DNA of 64,000 nt from Diadema setosum (Eukaryota > Echinodermata > Echinoidea > Diadematoida > Diadematidae): contig NC_092701.1 in NCBI RefSeq assembly GCF_964275005.1, positions 33,544,520 through 33,608,519 on the forward strand. Direction: 5' to 3'. The notes beneath the pieces were generated by a model. The model was not told the DNA's origin. It was given only the letters and a program-made list of their open reading frames with translations, and did not search any database. Both the position numbers and the translations under genes were made by a program. Shown here piece after piece: positions 33,801-44,924 of the stretch. How positions within the stretch are numbered: the stretch's first letter is position 1; every line of letters starts with the position of its first letter.

Positions 33801-35869
33801 CCCATTAATTGAGTGGATTGATGGAACTATAGATATTTTTTTTTGCCAGTTGCAAATTGCACATATTTTAATTTCAAATGTGCTTGTTCTATTCCAGTCT
33901 GAGTACCCATGCCAATTGAGTTGGTTTTATGGCACGTTTTTATACGATTGTTCTTTTTAGTTTGATTTGCATGCATGTTAAGTTATTTATTGATTTATTA
34001 ATTTATTTATTTATTTATCATATACTATGTCGTGTTCACTCTCTGTGTATAATATATGTTTGTATATTGCATTTGTTATGCTTCGTCGTTATGTAAAAAA
34101 TATGTAAAAATCCCGCACTGAATTTCCTGTAATGTTTTTATTGGACGATTAAAATGAATTGAATTGAATTGAATTGGTGAGTTTCGGAGTATACATACTA
34201 TTCATGCAGGGGCGCACAAACTTGCACATCTCCTCGTCAATCAGTAAAGCAGCATCACGAGGCTTATAGATATTCATAAAAACAAAATCAAGGCTATCGA
34301 GCTGCTGGTGATATTTCCGTCCCAGCTATCGTGGACCTACTACACATGGATATTCATCTTTCGTTAATTAATTCGTGCACCTGTTTCTGTCAAAAACGTC
34401 AAAAAACATTTTGAACATGCTTTCCTGCTTTGATCCAGTGTTGTCCACCGACAGCCAGCTTGGATAAAAACAAGACGGCGCTTTGAGAAATCTAAAGACT
34501 ACATGGGCAGAAGACAATAACTCTCTTAAATAAAAAAAAAATGCATGTGCAGTTGTAGTGTATATTGGGAAATCATCGCTAAAGCAATTTCATTTGCGAA
34601 ATACAAGTGCTTACAAGAAAAAGCAAATAATTAGACAGGTTGACTGTGATTTGCAATCTATTTTTCTCTCTTTGTCGCACATTGTTAGAGTGAACACGGA
34701 CAGTAATAGTAGACGACATGCTTGTCTCGCCATTCAGGAACATTACGTGCGTGGCCACAAGTGTCCGCTTCAGTAATTACCAATTTTGTGACGCCAAATT
34801 TGTCCTTGTTTGAGGTTTGCTGCTCCCCATCATTGGTGTTTATTCAAAGGCAGTTGAGTCTGAAAAGGCACCTCAGCCAAATATGACCGATACATATGAG
34901 GGAAACGGTTCTTTTGTCAGTGGCGATGCACGATTACACAACCGTCATTGTCCAAACGTCTGAATGTACTCATTAAGATGCACAGAATCAGGTGGCTGTG
35001 GTGAACACTGGATCAAAGAAAGACCTCCGTTCATAGTCCATATGTGTAGTAGGTCCATGATAATATCGATAATCATTCCTATCAAATCTACCAAGCACAA
35101 AATAGGCCTAATGATCTCATATGACTTACTCTTCCTACCCCTCTACTCCTCTCTCTCTCTCATCGTTACTAGGCCTTTGTCACTAAATAATTGATGGTGG
35201 CAAACATGATTTTCTTGCACTATGAACCAGTTCACATTTCCAATCTGAGCATGTACAGATAAAGGTCATTTGGGACCTTCTCTTGAAATGGATTTGCAAC
35301 TGAGATATTCAAAACCTAGATAGGGCTTCATGATAACTGTGTTATAAACGAATAAGGTGCAACACGCAGATTGGTATTTACAGGTGAATGTGCATTCTTT
35401 TCAGCAACATTTATCCAAAACCATTCATGCAGTACTGGCATGTAAATTCCCACTTCCTGCATGATTGTTTTCAAGTGCTCTTCTTGAAGACTATTCCATG
35501 TTTTACAAAGTCTATGGTTTGAGAGGTCATTGTGTGAACTGTGAACTGACTTAATAAGGAGATGAGGGTACAAAGTGCTTGAAAAGACCCCATTTTAACA
35601 ATAATGTCTCTGTTTTGACAGCTCGCATTCGAGGATTCCTCGTTCGGCGGATGCTGTCACCTCATCAAGGTGTTTGTCTACCTGACCACGTGATCGAAAG
35701 CATCCAATCATCTTCGCGGATTAGATGTGTCGCTGCATGTCTAGCTATGCCAGAGTGCGTGTCCATGAACATACATCCAATGGATGGAACATGTCAGCTG
35801 AACAACGCCACCAGAACTTCAGCACTTTCAGCTGAACCGTCTGGAAACTGTGAATATTTAGAGCTTTGA
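25533..35869 (+). CDS. Secreted C-type lectin with PAN/apple domain, copy 1 (four exons, 243 aa)
   Basis: Exons are 25533-25620, 28287-28559, 32801-32923 and 35622-35869, all GT-AG and all phase 1. Exon 1 gives a signal peptide with core VSVYLLFALLHG. Exons 2 and 3 form a long-form C-type lectin domain: CQDGWRQYKDRCYLL at the start, the first canonical half-cystine in ELCLQEDAA, an extra Cys pair in DCYR and WVCGDD, then QPNN, a FND tripeptide where WND is usual, and SC and LC as the last cysteines. QPN sits where EPN or QPD sets sugar specificity in known Ca2+-dependent lectins. Exon 4 is a PAN/apple-like module with GVC, RCVAACL, ECVSMN, TCQLNN and NCEYLEL. The protein ends four residues before its sister copies. 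The introns total 9.6 kb and are full of repeats. It is likely an extracellular glycan-recognition protein; the ligand is unknown. Confidence 0.85.
25749..26361. mobile_element. Inverted-repeat MITE in intron 1 of lectin copy 1
   Basis: The left end GAAAGGGAAATCCACC matches the inverted right end GGTGGATTTCCTCTTTAA. Arms also share CCCTACAGAACGATAC and AAATAAGGAAGATAT. No coding capacity. Confidence 0.65.
26503..26617. repeat. (AC)n (AT)n (GT)n compound microsatellite
   Basis: The CA, TA and TG runs are arranged so that the whole tract is itself nearly palindromic. Confidence 0.95.
26620..28286. other. Intron 1 of lectin copy 1, remaining part
   Basis: AT-rich intron sequence with a poly-T/poly-G tract at about 27190-27222. 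No further element was recognised. Confidence 0.4.
28730..28780. repeat. (AT)n microsatellite
   Basis: About 25 AT units in intron 2 of lectin copy 1. Confidence 0.95.
29258..29648. mobile_element. TTAA-ended MITE, family A, intact copy
   Basis: Ends are TTAAAGGGCCTGTACAGTAC and its inverse (ACTGTACACACCCTTTAA). Arms share GATAATGAGAAA, GAGATATCCAAAAA and TTTATTTGATGAAA words with the copies at 37016 and 42231. Length 391 bases, no coding capacity. Confidence 0.8.
30653..30857. repeat. (TTTA)n microsatellite
   Basis: About 50 TTTA units with rare variants. Both long frames over it are repeat translations. Confidence 0.95.
30885..31690. repeat. Four-unit tandem satellite, period about 190-215 bases
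   Basis: Each unit contains GAGATCCTCGGCGAGGG (or GAGATCTTCGGCGAGGG), a CCCC-rich inverted centre, GGGAC followed by TTTTGTAAAA, then AAAGTCGC-type words and GAGCATTT. Units start near 30890, 31084, 31275 and 31490. It follows directly on the (TTTA)n and poly-G tract in intron 2 of lectin copy 1. Confidence 0.8.
32090..32222. repeat. Poly-G/poly-C rich hairpin-forming tracts
   Basis: Several G runs of more than ten bases are followed by C runs, able to pair with one another. Confidence 0.8.
33040..33765. repeat. Palindromic array of CGTTATTCCGAAGGTT-type words
   Basis: GTTCGTTATTCCGAAGG and its inverse alternate many times, broken by TTTCATTTTCGGATTAACGAAC-like spacers and a (TTA)n tract at about 33335-33355. 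It lies in intron 3 of lectin copy 1. Related sequence occurs at 5480-5715, 39220-39480, 40060-40550, 41880-42060 and 42925-42975. Confidence 0.8.
33960..34176 (+). mobile_element. LINE 3' UTR fragment with (TTGAA)n tail
   Basis: The tail AATTGAATTGAATTGAATTG at 34156-34175 has the same form as the tail of the LINE at 53745-54622. The sequence before it is a non-coding 3' UTR-like stretch. The 5' limit is uncertain. Confidence 0.5.
34180..35621. other. Intron 3 of lectin copy 1, remaining part
   Basis: No gene or clear element was recognised. Small open frames lack resemblance to known domains. Confidence 0.45.
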
Positions 35870-36414
35870 CGAACTTGTGATATACGACTTATCAGCAACA
35901 AGCGATGATCCTCTACAGTGTCGCTGACGTGTGAAACTGGTAAACTGGTGAAAGCCTATAGGCATGATAGGCATGAAGATGTAAACACGCCTTGAGAAGA
36001 CAACGCTTCTTGCAGTTCATAAGCCAACAAAGAGACTAAACTAATAAACTCATAAACGTATGATAATCCTTATTGGGATGAGGAAGCAACTTACCGTTAC
36101 TGCGCCTTGTTCTAAACACGGCACATTGGCGAGGTTCAGCAGTTTGCCTTCTTTCCGTAGAAGTAGTTATGTAATCTTTAATATTTTGTAACAATCCAAG
36201 ATAGAGAGTTTTAGCAGCTTCTGCGATGATGCCATTTCCTTGTAATATGCAGCTTCCGCATGTTTATAGCTATTTCAGGACACAATATTTATGCAACCAC
36301 TACATTGAATATAGAATTCATTAAATTCATGTCATTGGCATACCTCATTCCCCCAACGAAAACCATATTAATTTTTGTGAATTTGAGACAGATATATACG
36401 GCCTATTCATGCAC

Positions 36415-36888
36415 TTAAAGGGGCATTCCAGACGATTCTTAAAATTTCACATCATGTAGTATATAAATCAATAGCTCCATGTATAGATTCGCGGAATTTA
36501 TTGTGGTCCTCGAGCAGAGAAATCAATAAATTCAAAATCTTAAACAAATTACACTGAACAGTGTTGATGACATCATAGCCTCACATATTTTAGAAATGTA
36601 GTAGTGTTATTCCATTACAATACCGCTTGCTCAACAAGTTCACCTGTGTAGAATCTATGCATGCCTTCTTCTTTTATTCTGCTTCCTGGAGCCCCGACTC
36701 ATGCATTCCAATGGTGAGGCTGCCATGCCATCATCCTTGTTCATTGCAATTTGTTATAAATTTTGAGAACATTCCCATTCCTCATCCCAAATACTATAAA
36801 TTCTGCAACTCTGTACTCAGTTCAACTAATTTATAGTTTGAAAATAGTCTGAATATAGTCTGAAAATCATGCGGAGGTCCCCTTTAGA
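36415..36888. mobile_element. MITE with TTAAAGGGG ends, family B
   Basis: The left end reads TTAAAGGGGCATTCCAGAC and the right end GAGGTCCCCTTTA, imperfectly inverted. The internal words TTTCACATCATGTAGTA are shared with the repeat at 4655. Confidence 0.5.
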
Positions 36889-37015
36889 TCTTCTAAAAAT
36901 TAATACACTAACACGTATGTTGTTAGTGTAAGTATCAGATGCACATTCAGCAAAGTAAAAGGTTTGAATAATTCGTTAAAAAGAAGTCGCAATGATGCTG
37001 TTTTTCTTTCCCTAA

Positions 37016-38009
37016 TTAAAGGGATCGTATAGTTTTGGTTGAGACCTAATTTCAGGTTTCTAACATTTTGGGTGAGATAATGAGAAACCTCTCATGAAAC
37101 ATGAAAGAGCATGTAATTCTATAAGAAATTCAATGTTTATTTGATGAAAATTGGTTTTGAAATTCAATTCAATTCAATTCATTTATTTTTTCATTTCTCG
37201 TACATGAATGTCACATCAGAAATAATACAGGTTCTTTTACCTTATAAACAATGTGCAAAAACGAACAATATACATGCTAATATCACATCAATTGAAATGA
37301 TAACTGGTCGAAATCGAATGGGGTTGAACAAAAAGAAGTATGATGGGACATACATGAAAGCAAGCTTATTTTGCTGTAGGCCCCGAGTAGTCAGTGTTTG
37401 TGAAAAAGAAACGGAGAACGGATAGAAGATAAGACCAGGCGAGTGAATGGTGCCCGAAGAAAAGCGGGGTATGCCTATGTGATTGAATAGAAGAAGAAGA
37501 AGAAGAAGAAAAAAAAAAGAGAAAACTATCCTAAAATGTGAACCATGATTGTGGCCGAGCTATCATTTGTTTACGGGGTAAGGCATGATTTGCTTATGGA
37601 ACCTCCTTTGGTATACATTATAAAACTGTTGGTGCATTAAAACTATCACAAGGTCATATTCAGTTAGACACAAAAGTAACATGTACAGCTATTAAGCCAT
37701 TTGGTGCCTGCCGTCAAGCTGTAGGTAAGAAGCTCTAGGTAAGAAATGGATGAGATATCCAAAAAAGAGCGATTCTAATAAAGTGTGGGACCCACACTTT
37801 ATTACAATCGTTTTGTTTTACTTTGTTTTTGGATGTTTCAGTATGATTTCAAACCCGATTTTGAATTTTTGAATTTTGAATTTTGAAACTTTGAATTCCT
37901 CTTAAAATGGTATGCTCTGTACTATAATTATCACGAGTGTTTTCTTGTCATCTCGCAAAAAGTTAAAAGCCCAATTCTTATCTCCACCAATACTGTACCA
38001 TCCCTTTAA
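37016..38009. mobile_element. TTAA-ended MITE, family A, split by a retroelement fragment
   Basis: The ends TTAAAGGGATCGTATAG and its inverse, and the inner words, match the copy at 29258. About 585 bases at 37161-37745 interrupt it. It lies between lectin copies 1 and 2. Confidence 0.7.
37161..37745 (-). mobile_element. LINE-like 3' fragment inserted in a MITE
   Basis: On the minus strand it ends with GAATTGAATTGAATTGAATT at 37161-37182, the short tandem tail seen on other LINE ends here. A GAAAT duplication flanks it. No reverse transcriptase residues are visible. Confidence 0.5.
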
Positions 38010-38017
38010 ACACACAC

Positions 38018-38055
<38 letters not shown>
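38006..38055. repeat. (AC)n microsatellite
   Basis: About 23 AC units at the right end of the family A element. Confidence 0.9.
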
Positions 38056-38057
<2 letters not shown>

Positions 38058-38679
38058 CGAACAATGTTACTTCAGACAACTAAAAGTGACACACCAGCGT
38101 ACCACAGAAATGACGCTTCTTCGACTCGCTGAGTTGATAAAGACTATACAACATTGTCATGAGCAAAACAAAGAAAGAAATAAGGAACCACCTTATTGTG
38201 TAGGCCATACATTGTAAAAGTGAAGCGTAATCATCGTAACCCAACATAAGATAACGAAAATAGGCCAACTCATGGTTAGGAAAACGACTTTCCATTCAAA
38301 TCAAGATGATTCATGATTATATGAATCATCGAGCACCCGTCCTAAGTGGACATTGTTTACCCTTTTCTGTATTTTGATGCTAAATGATGTTTAGTGACAG
38401 TGAGATGGTTGTTGTAGAATTTTAAATGAGAAATTACGAGTCGGTAAAAAAAAAAGACATCCTTACCCAAGAACATGTCGTTTTGAGAGAATAAGAGTGC
38501 AATTTGGACCGAGAATCATGGCCCGTGCGTTTTTCGTCGTTTTATGAATTTGCACTGCAAATGATGTTGGCATGCAGACGAGTAAACAGTAAGACCGAGC
38601 TCGGCGTGAGACCATAATGGTCGGTCTTGGGGGGAAACGAAGACCTCGGGGGTCGTCTCGCTCTCACAGCACCTCTAAG

Positions 38680-39018
38680 TATATCCCTCCACTGATGGTG
38701 GTTCACACTATTCGAAAACAGCGTCTCCTGTGTACTGTAGTCGCTAGGTTATTTAATTAAAATTTACCTCACAATGACCAAATTGATTTGCAGTCCGAGT
38801 GGCGGGTGTTTACTTTCATGATGAACGTGTAATTGACATTGATCAATCATCAGCCAGATTTCATCAGGGGACTGCACGATTTGTTTGACATGGAGACATG
38901 GCAGACTTGAATGTCTTCGTTCGTCTCTCATTCACCTTCAAAGTGAAGAATGGGAGAGGAAGTGTTACCTTTGAAACCTTACCACAATTGAGACCGGATT
39001 TCCACAGACAGGAGGAAG
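38680..39018 (+). promoter_or_regulatory. Upstream region of lectin copy 2
   Basis: It shares block order with copies 1 and 3: CTCCACTGATGGTGGTTCAC, AAACAGCGTC, TTGATTTGCAGTCCGA, TTGATCAATCATCAG and TTCAAAGTGAAGAATGG. AGAGGAAGTG, a full PU.1-type ETS word, lies at 38955-38964, 55 bases before the ATG. Confidence 0.55.
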
Positions 39019-40978
39019 ATGAGGACGCGGAAATTATATGGTTTCGTCGTTTCGATATATTTATTGCTTGCTCTTCTTGATGGCAAGGTGCGGGTAGAAA
39101 GCGTAGGTGAGTTCCATTCCGATTAGGCCTACATAGCTACTAGGCCTACCCATTTGGTGCAATGTATGTTTATATGTATTCCAGGATTTGGGGGAAATTT
39201 TGTCATTTTGCCTGGCCGGTCAATTAATTCCAAAGGACTATTTCGAAGTTTCGTAATTCCGAAAATATAGCAGGGTCTGTTGTTCCTAAGGTTTGTTGAT
39301 CTGAAAATGGAATAACGTTCGACATAGTCCGAAACTAAAAAAGGGTTTCTTATTTCAAAGAAAGGTTGATCTGCAAGAAAATGAAATAAGGTTAGTTCTT
39401 TCGAAGATCCGTAAATTAGAAAATGAGACAGGGTTCTTAATTCCGACATTCCTATGGTTCGTTGGTCCGAAGATGAAATAAGATTTATAATTACAAAAGT
39501 GAATTACTCTTCTTCAAGTGTTGCAATTAAAACAAAAATGTTATGAACTGCACAATAAAAGATGAATAAAAACATGTACACACATGACTGCACGTCTCAG
39601 TCAAGCTTTTCATAGCTTATTACGATCCACACAGGACCTATATGGCATATTCTATGTACAAACTGTGTGTATATTTTTGTATAAGGCATCTATAATATAT
39701 GCATTTTGTAAATAAACTTAACACCAAAACACACGGTATATACGATATTTGGTGGACTGGAATACAGTCAATGTAATCACATTATTGATGATAAAAGAAG
39801 TAGGGCCTAGAGGTATTTTCTGCTCCGCAGTAGTAAACACACCCTTCATCCTGTGCATTATCATTACTATGAGCCATGCATGATGTAGAAATAAATATTG
39901 TAAGAGCCCTCTAAACTACTCATACATGCGTGTACTCATCTGCTTTGGAAGAATCCTGCCTACGTCGCTGGTAATAATGGATCAGCCCTTACCACCCTCT
40001 TTACTACTCGACACGAACGGAGATCCCCGTCGCCCCCCCCCCCCCCCCCGATTCCTCACAGATTCCCTTTTCGGATTAACTAAAATTGTTTCATTTTCGA
40101 ACTATTGAACCTTATTTCATTTTCGGACTAACGAAACATATTTCATTATGCAATTGTTTACGGGTTAACCAACCTTCGGAACATTAAAACGAACCTTATT
40201 TGTGATATTCGAAGTAAGAAACGAATTTTTAAAACAAAGAACCCTATGTCACTCCTGAATTAACAAACCCTTGGAATAGCGAACCTTATTTCATTTTCAG
40301 ACTATGGAATCTGTGTGAAGTAATAAACCTTATTTCGTTTCCGGATAAACGAATCCTCTTTTTTTTCAGATTTACGAACCTGATTCCATTTTCGGTACAC
40401 CGAACCTCTAAAATACCAAATCTTACTTCATTTTCGGATTAAAGACAGTTTGGAATAACGAACTCTATTTCATTTCCGGTCTAAAGTATATCAAGCTATA
40501 CGGAATGTATATGTTCCTGTATGACAAATCTTCGGGATAATGAACATCGTATGTGTTCCAGGCGTACTGTATTTTCTTTTTTCGCAGTTGTCACTTTCGT
40601 ACATCCAAAATGTGTATAAGATTTAAACTCCTTGGTAACAAGATATTACTTGGCTAAGTTACGAAGACAAAGACGTATATTCGCCCTATGGACCTTTATA
40701 TATATAAAATGTATGTACATGTATATATATATATGAAGTGTTTGTTCGCAAAAACCGGTAAGTCCATATTTGCCAAATGGAGATATTTGCGATTAAAGGT
40801 CAAGAAAAATAAAGAAAATAATAAGAAATTTTTGGCTTCTTTTGACCATAACTTTAAAAATGTACCTTTATATGTAGTGACCAATATATCATTTAAAAGG
40901 TATTATTCTGTACTTTATGACAGAGACGGTACTTCAAAATCTTCAAAAATGGACTTATCGGTTTTTGCAAACAAACTC

Positions 40979-41015
<37 letters not shown>

Positions 41016-43959
41016 TCTCTCTCTCTCTTTTGGGTTGTGGTTAAGAACCATGTCAGGACGGATGGAGGCAGTTCACGGATCGCTGCTATCTCCTGGTGCA
41101 GAAGACTACGTCACAGGCAAAAGCAAAGGAGATCTGTCTGGAGGTGGATGCGGCTGTACCGGAAATCTTGTCGGAGTTCGAGAGCGAGTTCGTCGCATCA
41201 CTCCTGGAACCCGTCACCTTCACGTCCGGGAGAAAAGCCTGGATTGATTGCTATCGAGCGGAGAGTGGTAGCAAGGACTGGGTGTGTGGCGATGATCGAC
41301 ATCCGGCTCAGTATCTCCGTAAGTGAAAAAAAAATGCCGACATTAAACGCCATGAATACCTCTAAACCTCATTCCTCACACCTCCCCCCGTTCCTACCTT
41401 TTCTATTCTCTGGATCCCAGAGTGAGTATACAAATACGTACATACATACAATATCTATGAACCTATGCTAATATCAAACTGTTCTTACTATGTTATTATA
41501 GGCCTATATATAAGACTATGGCAGATGTCGCCAGTCACCAAATGATAACACATCAAAATTGTATAGGGTCCAGAAGATAGAGAGAGTGAAAAAAAAAATC
41601 CGCAAAATATCCCACTAACGATTACATTTACAATAACAATAGAAGTACTATGAATGGAAATAAGACCTATAATGAAGTTCTGTTGTGTATTTATGTCATC
41701 TTTAATAACATGTAGGGACCTTTCTGTTTTGAGTGTTTTCTATAAAAGTCCCTCTTTAGCCTCGGCATATAATATGCAGTACTGTAAAACCTGTCTATAG
41801 CGGCCACCTAAGGGAGATGAAACTAGTACCCGTTATAGACACGTAATGAACCATCCAAATAGCAATACTTAAAAACTCATTTTCGAAACATCGAACATTC
41901 AGAATAACGAAACTTACATGTATTTTATTTTGGAATTAAAAACCTTCTGGAAAACCACCAGAAATGCGCGCTTTAGCGAACCCATGATTAAGGAATATTG
42001 GTTCAAGGAATTGCAAGTTTCGGAATAACGAACCTTCGAAATAACGAACATTACTCTCGTAAAACGAACAACATTCTTATCCCTTTTCTTTTCGAAGCTT
42101 GGGGTGGTGGTCAACCTGATAACACTGGTGGAGTCGAGGATTGCTCAGAGATATTGCATTCTGGGAAATTCAACGATGTACGCTGCACACAGAAGAGAAT
42201 TCCTCTCTGCGTTAAACCTGGTGAGAAATCTAAAGGGATGGTACAGTTGCCGCTGTGATGGGGTTCGAAGTGTTTCCAACTTTTTTTTAATTTTTTTTTC
42301 AGATAATGAGAAACCTCCTATGAAATATGAAATAGCATATGAAGAGTTTGTTCGCAAAAACCGATGTCCATTTTTGAAGATTTTGAAGTACGGTCTCTGT
42401 CATAAAGTACAATATAATACCTTTTAAATGATATATTGGTCACTACATACAAAGGTACATTTTTGAAGTTATGGTCAAAAGAAGCAAACTTTTTTTATTA
42501 TTCTCTTTATTTTTCTTGACCTTTAATCGCAAATTCAATCCATTTGGCAAATATGGACTTATCGGTTTTTGCAAACAAACTCTTCATATAATTCTAAGAG
42601 GAATTCAAAGTTTATTTGATGAAAATTAGTTTTGAAATGACTTAGATATCCAAAACAAGCGATCCTGATAAAAAGTGGCACCCACCTTTTATTAGGCTCA
42701 CTTTGTTTTACTTTGTTTTTGGATAACTCAGCCATTTCAAGACCGATTTTCATCAACAACAAAAAACAAAACAAAACATCGAATGCCTCTTAGAATTGTA
42801 TGCTATGTCATATTTCATAAAGTCATTTCTAAGTATCTCGCCAAAAATTAAAGTGTGAATCATCACCTCAATGAATTGTTCAGTGCATGATTAGCCATCT
42901 ACTTGTTCTTCTAACTCTTTTCCTGAAGGTTTGTAATTCCAAAATAAAATGAGTTTCGTTATTCCGAAGGTTCGATGAACTTGCTCCTAGGGCAATTGCT
43001 CCGGTCTTATTTCCTCCAAGGGCTTATAGGGTTAGGGTTAGGGTTAGGGTTAGGGTTAGGGTTGGGGTTGTGATAGTTTAGTTTGATGTGAGGATTAGGA
43101 TTAGTTGTGGGTAGGTTTTATGTTTGGCTTAGCACATTATGTAGCACGCAGATATTTCATGGGACAACTGCCTCAGGTGCAAATGTCATGGAACCTTTTC
43201 CAATATTACTGCCGTGAAATACAATAGTTGCTAAATTGCGATTATTGCAAATTGCAAATTTATGGAAACAAGTTGCACTCTCATATAAAATCTTAGACAT
43301 GCAAGACGTGCTGTTTGTTTCCAATCCGAACAATGTGATACAAGTTGATATATGATTTTCAGAGTATTGCTGGGGAAAATAAATCTCAGATCACATCGAC
43401 AAAAGTAAGGCAATAGCATAAGGCTGAGACGTTAATAAGATTGATGACAACAGTCAATGTGATCGTACTGCTGGCGATTTATTAGCCCCAGGTATATTTA
43501 CAATGACAATATCGATATAATTCCTATAAAATTTCTATCTTTGATCTCACTATGATATGACTTTATTCTTACTTTCTCTCCCTGTCTCTGCCTCTCTTTA
43601 TTAGTATAAGTGCTGCCTAAAAATGGCTCTCAAGCACTATCGAGTAAATGCGTGTGCAAGGTGCCTGAAAAGATCCATTCATTGTCTATATTTTGACAGC
43701 TCGCATCCGAAGATTCCTCATTCGGCGGATACTGTCACCTAATCAAGGTGTATGTATAGCTGACCACGTGATCGGAAGCATCCAATCATCCTCGCGGATT
43801 AGATGTGTCGCTGCATGTCTTGCTACACCACAGTGCGTATCCATTAACATTCATCCAATGGATAGAACATGTCAGCTGAACAACGCCACCAGAACTTCAT
43901 CCCTTTCAGCAAAACCGTCTGGAAACTGTGAATATTTAGAGCTCTTGACGAACTTGTGA
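39019..43959 (+). CDS. Secreted C-type lectin with PAN/apple domain, copy 2 (four exons, 247 aa)
   Basis: Exons are 39019-39106, 41046-41318, 42098-42220 and 43700-43959, with the same lengths as copy 1 except the last. The signal peptide core is VVSIYLLLALLDG. The lectin domain starts CQDGWRQFTDRCYLL. The sugar-site loop on exon 3 reads GGQPDNTGG, the QPD triplet tied to galactose-type binding in vertebrate lectins, followed by EDC, FND and LC. The PAN/apple-like exon has the same cysteines as copy 1 and ends CEYLELLTNL. Exon 3 lies only ten bases from a family A MITE. The 5' splice sites GTGAG, GTAAG and GTGAG are strong. The reading is open throughout and looks functional; sugar specificity is inference from the motif. 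Confidence 0.87.
39220..40550. repeat. Decayed palindromic TTCGGAATAACGAAC repeats in intron 1 of copy 2
   Basis: Related words occur in one orientation at 39220-39480 and in the opposite one at 40060-40550, with about 580 bases of other intron sequence between, so they may be two ends of one element. Confidence 0.5.
40731..40986. mobile_element. MITE with GTTTGTTCGCAAAAACCG ends, copy 1
   Basis: The left end GTTTGTTCGCAAAAACCGGT matches the inverted right end CGGTTTTTGCAAACAAACTC. AT repeats flank both sides, so the target was probably TA-rich. The same element, inverted, is nested at 42338-42592. Confidence 0.8.
40981..41013. repeat. (AT)n microsatellite
   Basis: About 16 AT units just upstream of exon 2 of lectin copy 2. 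Confidence 0.9.
41775..42060. repeat. Mixed remnant: pogo-like end and palindromic TTCGGAATAACGAAC repeat
   Basis: AGTACTGTAAAACCTGTCTATAGCGG looks like a decayed pogo-type end, described here only by its first bases CTGTAAAACC. From 41880 on GAATAACGAA words follow up to exon 3 of copy 2. Confidence 0.4.
42231..42890. mobile_element. MITE family A, third copy, interrupted
   Basis: It starts TAAAGGGATGGTACAG ten bases after exon 3 of lectin copy 2 and shares GATAATGAGAAACCTC, GATATCCAAAACAAG and TCTCGCCAAAAATTAAA with the other copies. The element at 42338-42592 is inserted in it. The right end is worn. Confidence 0.65.
42338..42592. mobile_element. MITE with GTTTGTTCGCAAAAACCG ends, copy 2 (nested)
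   Basis: It is an inverted copy of 40731-40986, with ends GAGTTTGTTCGCAAAAACCG and CGGTTTTTGCAAACAAACTC. It sits inside the family A element, so it jumped later. Confidence 0.8.
43026..43070. repeat. Interstitial telomere-like (TTAGGG)n
   Basis: Six to seven GGGTTA units end in GGGGTTG variants. CAATTGCTCC before and CAACTGCCTC after suggest it belongs to a dispersed repeat rather than a chromosome end. Confidence 0.9.
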
Positions 43960-44216
43960 TTTACGACTAATCAACAACTACGGTGAACGATTCTCTGTCG
44001 GTTATGTGTGAATCTGTACATAGGCATTCGACTCGTTTTAATCGAATAACACGAAAACGTAGGCCGTGAGGAGGCAACGCTTTACGGAGCTCACCAAGAA
44101 GCCTTGGTTTGGGACGAGTAAGAGTCTTCACACGATGCTTTCTTGTCCTGTCCTACACACGGTGCCTTGGCAAGTTTCAGCAGTAAAAATTCTTGTTGCA
44201 CGTTAAAGGGAAGTGT

Positions 44217-44477
44217 AAGGCGCGGTCAGACTGGCAAAAGATAATTATTGGTACGCTCGCAAGCAAGAGTGCGCCGTCTGATGGCTAGTGATTGTGACGT
44301 AACAATGCACATGTGTACATGACAATGGCCTCGCGCTTCGTAGGCACCGCCCGCAAACAGATCGAGAAGTTTCGCGGGAAGTTTCGCGGGAAGTTTGCGG
44401 TCACACTGGCAAAACTTCGAGATCTTAAAGATCGCGATCTTAAACTTCGCGATCTTTTGCCAATCTGACCGCGCCTT
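44217..44477. mobile_element. GC-rich MITE with AAGGCGCGGTCAGACTGGC ends
   Basis: The left end AAGGCGCGGTCAGACTGGC is inverted at the right end (GCCAATCTGACCGCGCCTT). The centre is rich in TCGCGGGAAGTT and GATCTTAAA repeats. The minus-strand frame with repeated Arg-Ser is only this repeat. Confidence 0.8.
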
Positions 44478-44924
44478 AAATGTACTTTTGGATTAAGTGA
44501 ATGTTCCAATATTAGTAGAATATATCAGTGTAGAAATTGAGAAAATCGTACAGTCTGTTCAAAAGTTATAGATTTTTTTTTTTTTTTTTTTTTTTAAAGT
44601 GTCGGTAACGAGACGGCTGGATCAGAAAAATACTACAAACCATGACATCACATATGCACTATACGATATAACGAAAATATAAAGAAAATTCAACATTTCG
44701 TCACTTTCCAGCGTGATGAAAGAGCAATAGGCTTGTCTCTGTCAGAAAGCAGGGGAATAATAACACCCTTAACATGTCAGTAACGACTTCAGGAAATGTG
44801 TATTTTTTCTGCCTTTTTCTTCCTAGTAATGCATAAAATGACATCATGACCTGTAGCAGTCTTCTGAACCAATGGTCTCGTCACCAAAATTTCAGATATA
44901 CATAACTTTTGAACGGAGTGTCCG

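Noticed and set aside
44285-44509. Arg-Ser repeat protein frame
   Set aside because: Produced by GATCTTAAA/TCGCGG repeats inside a MITE.
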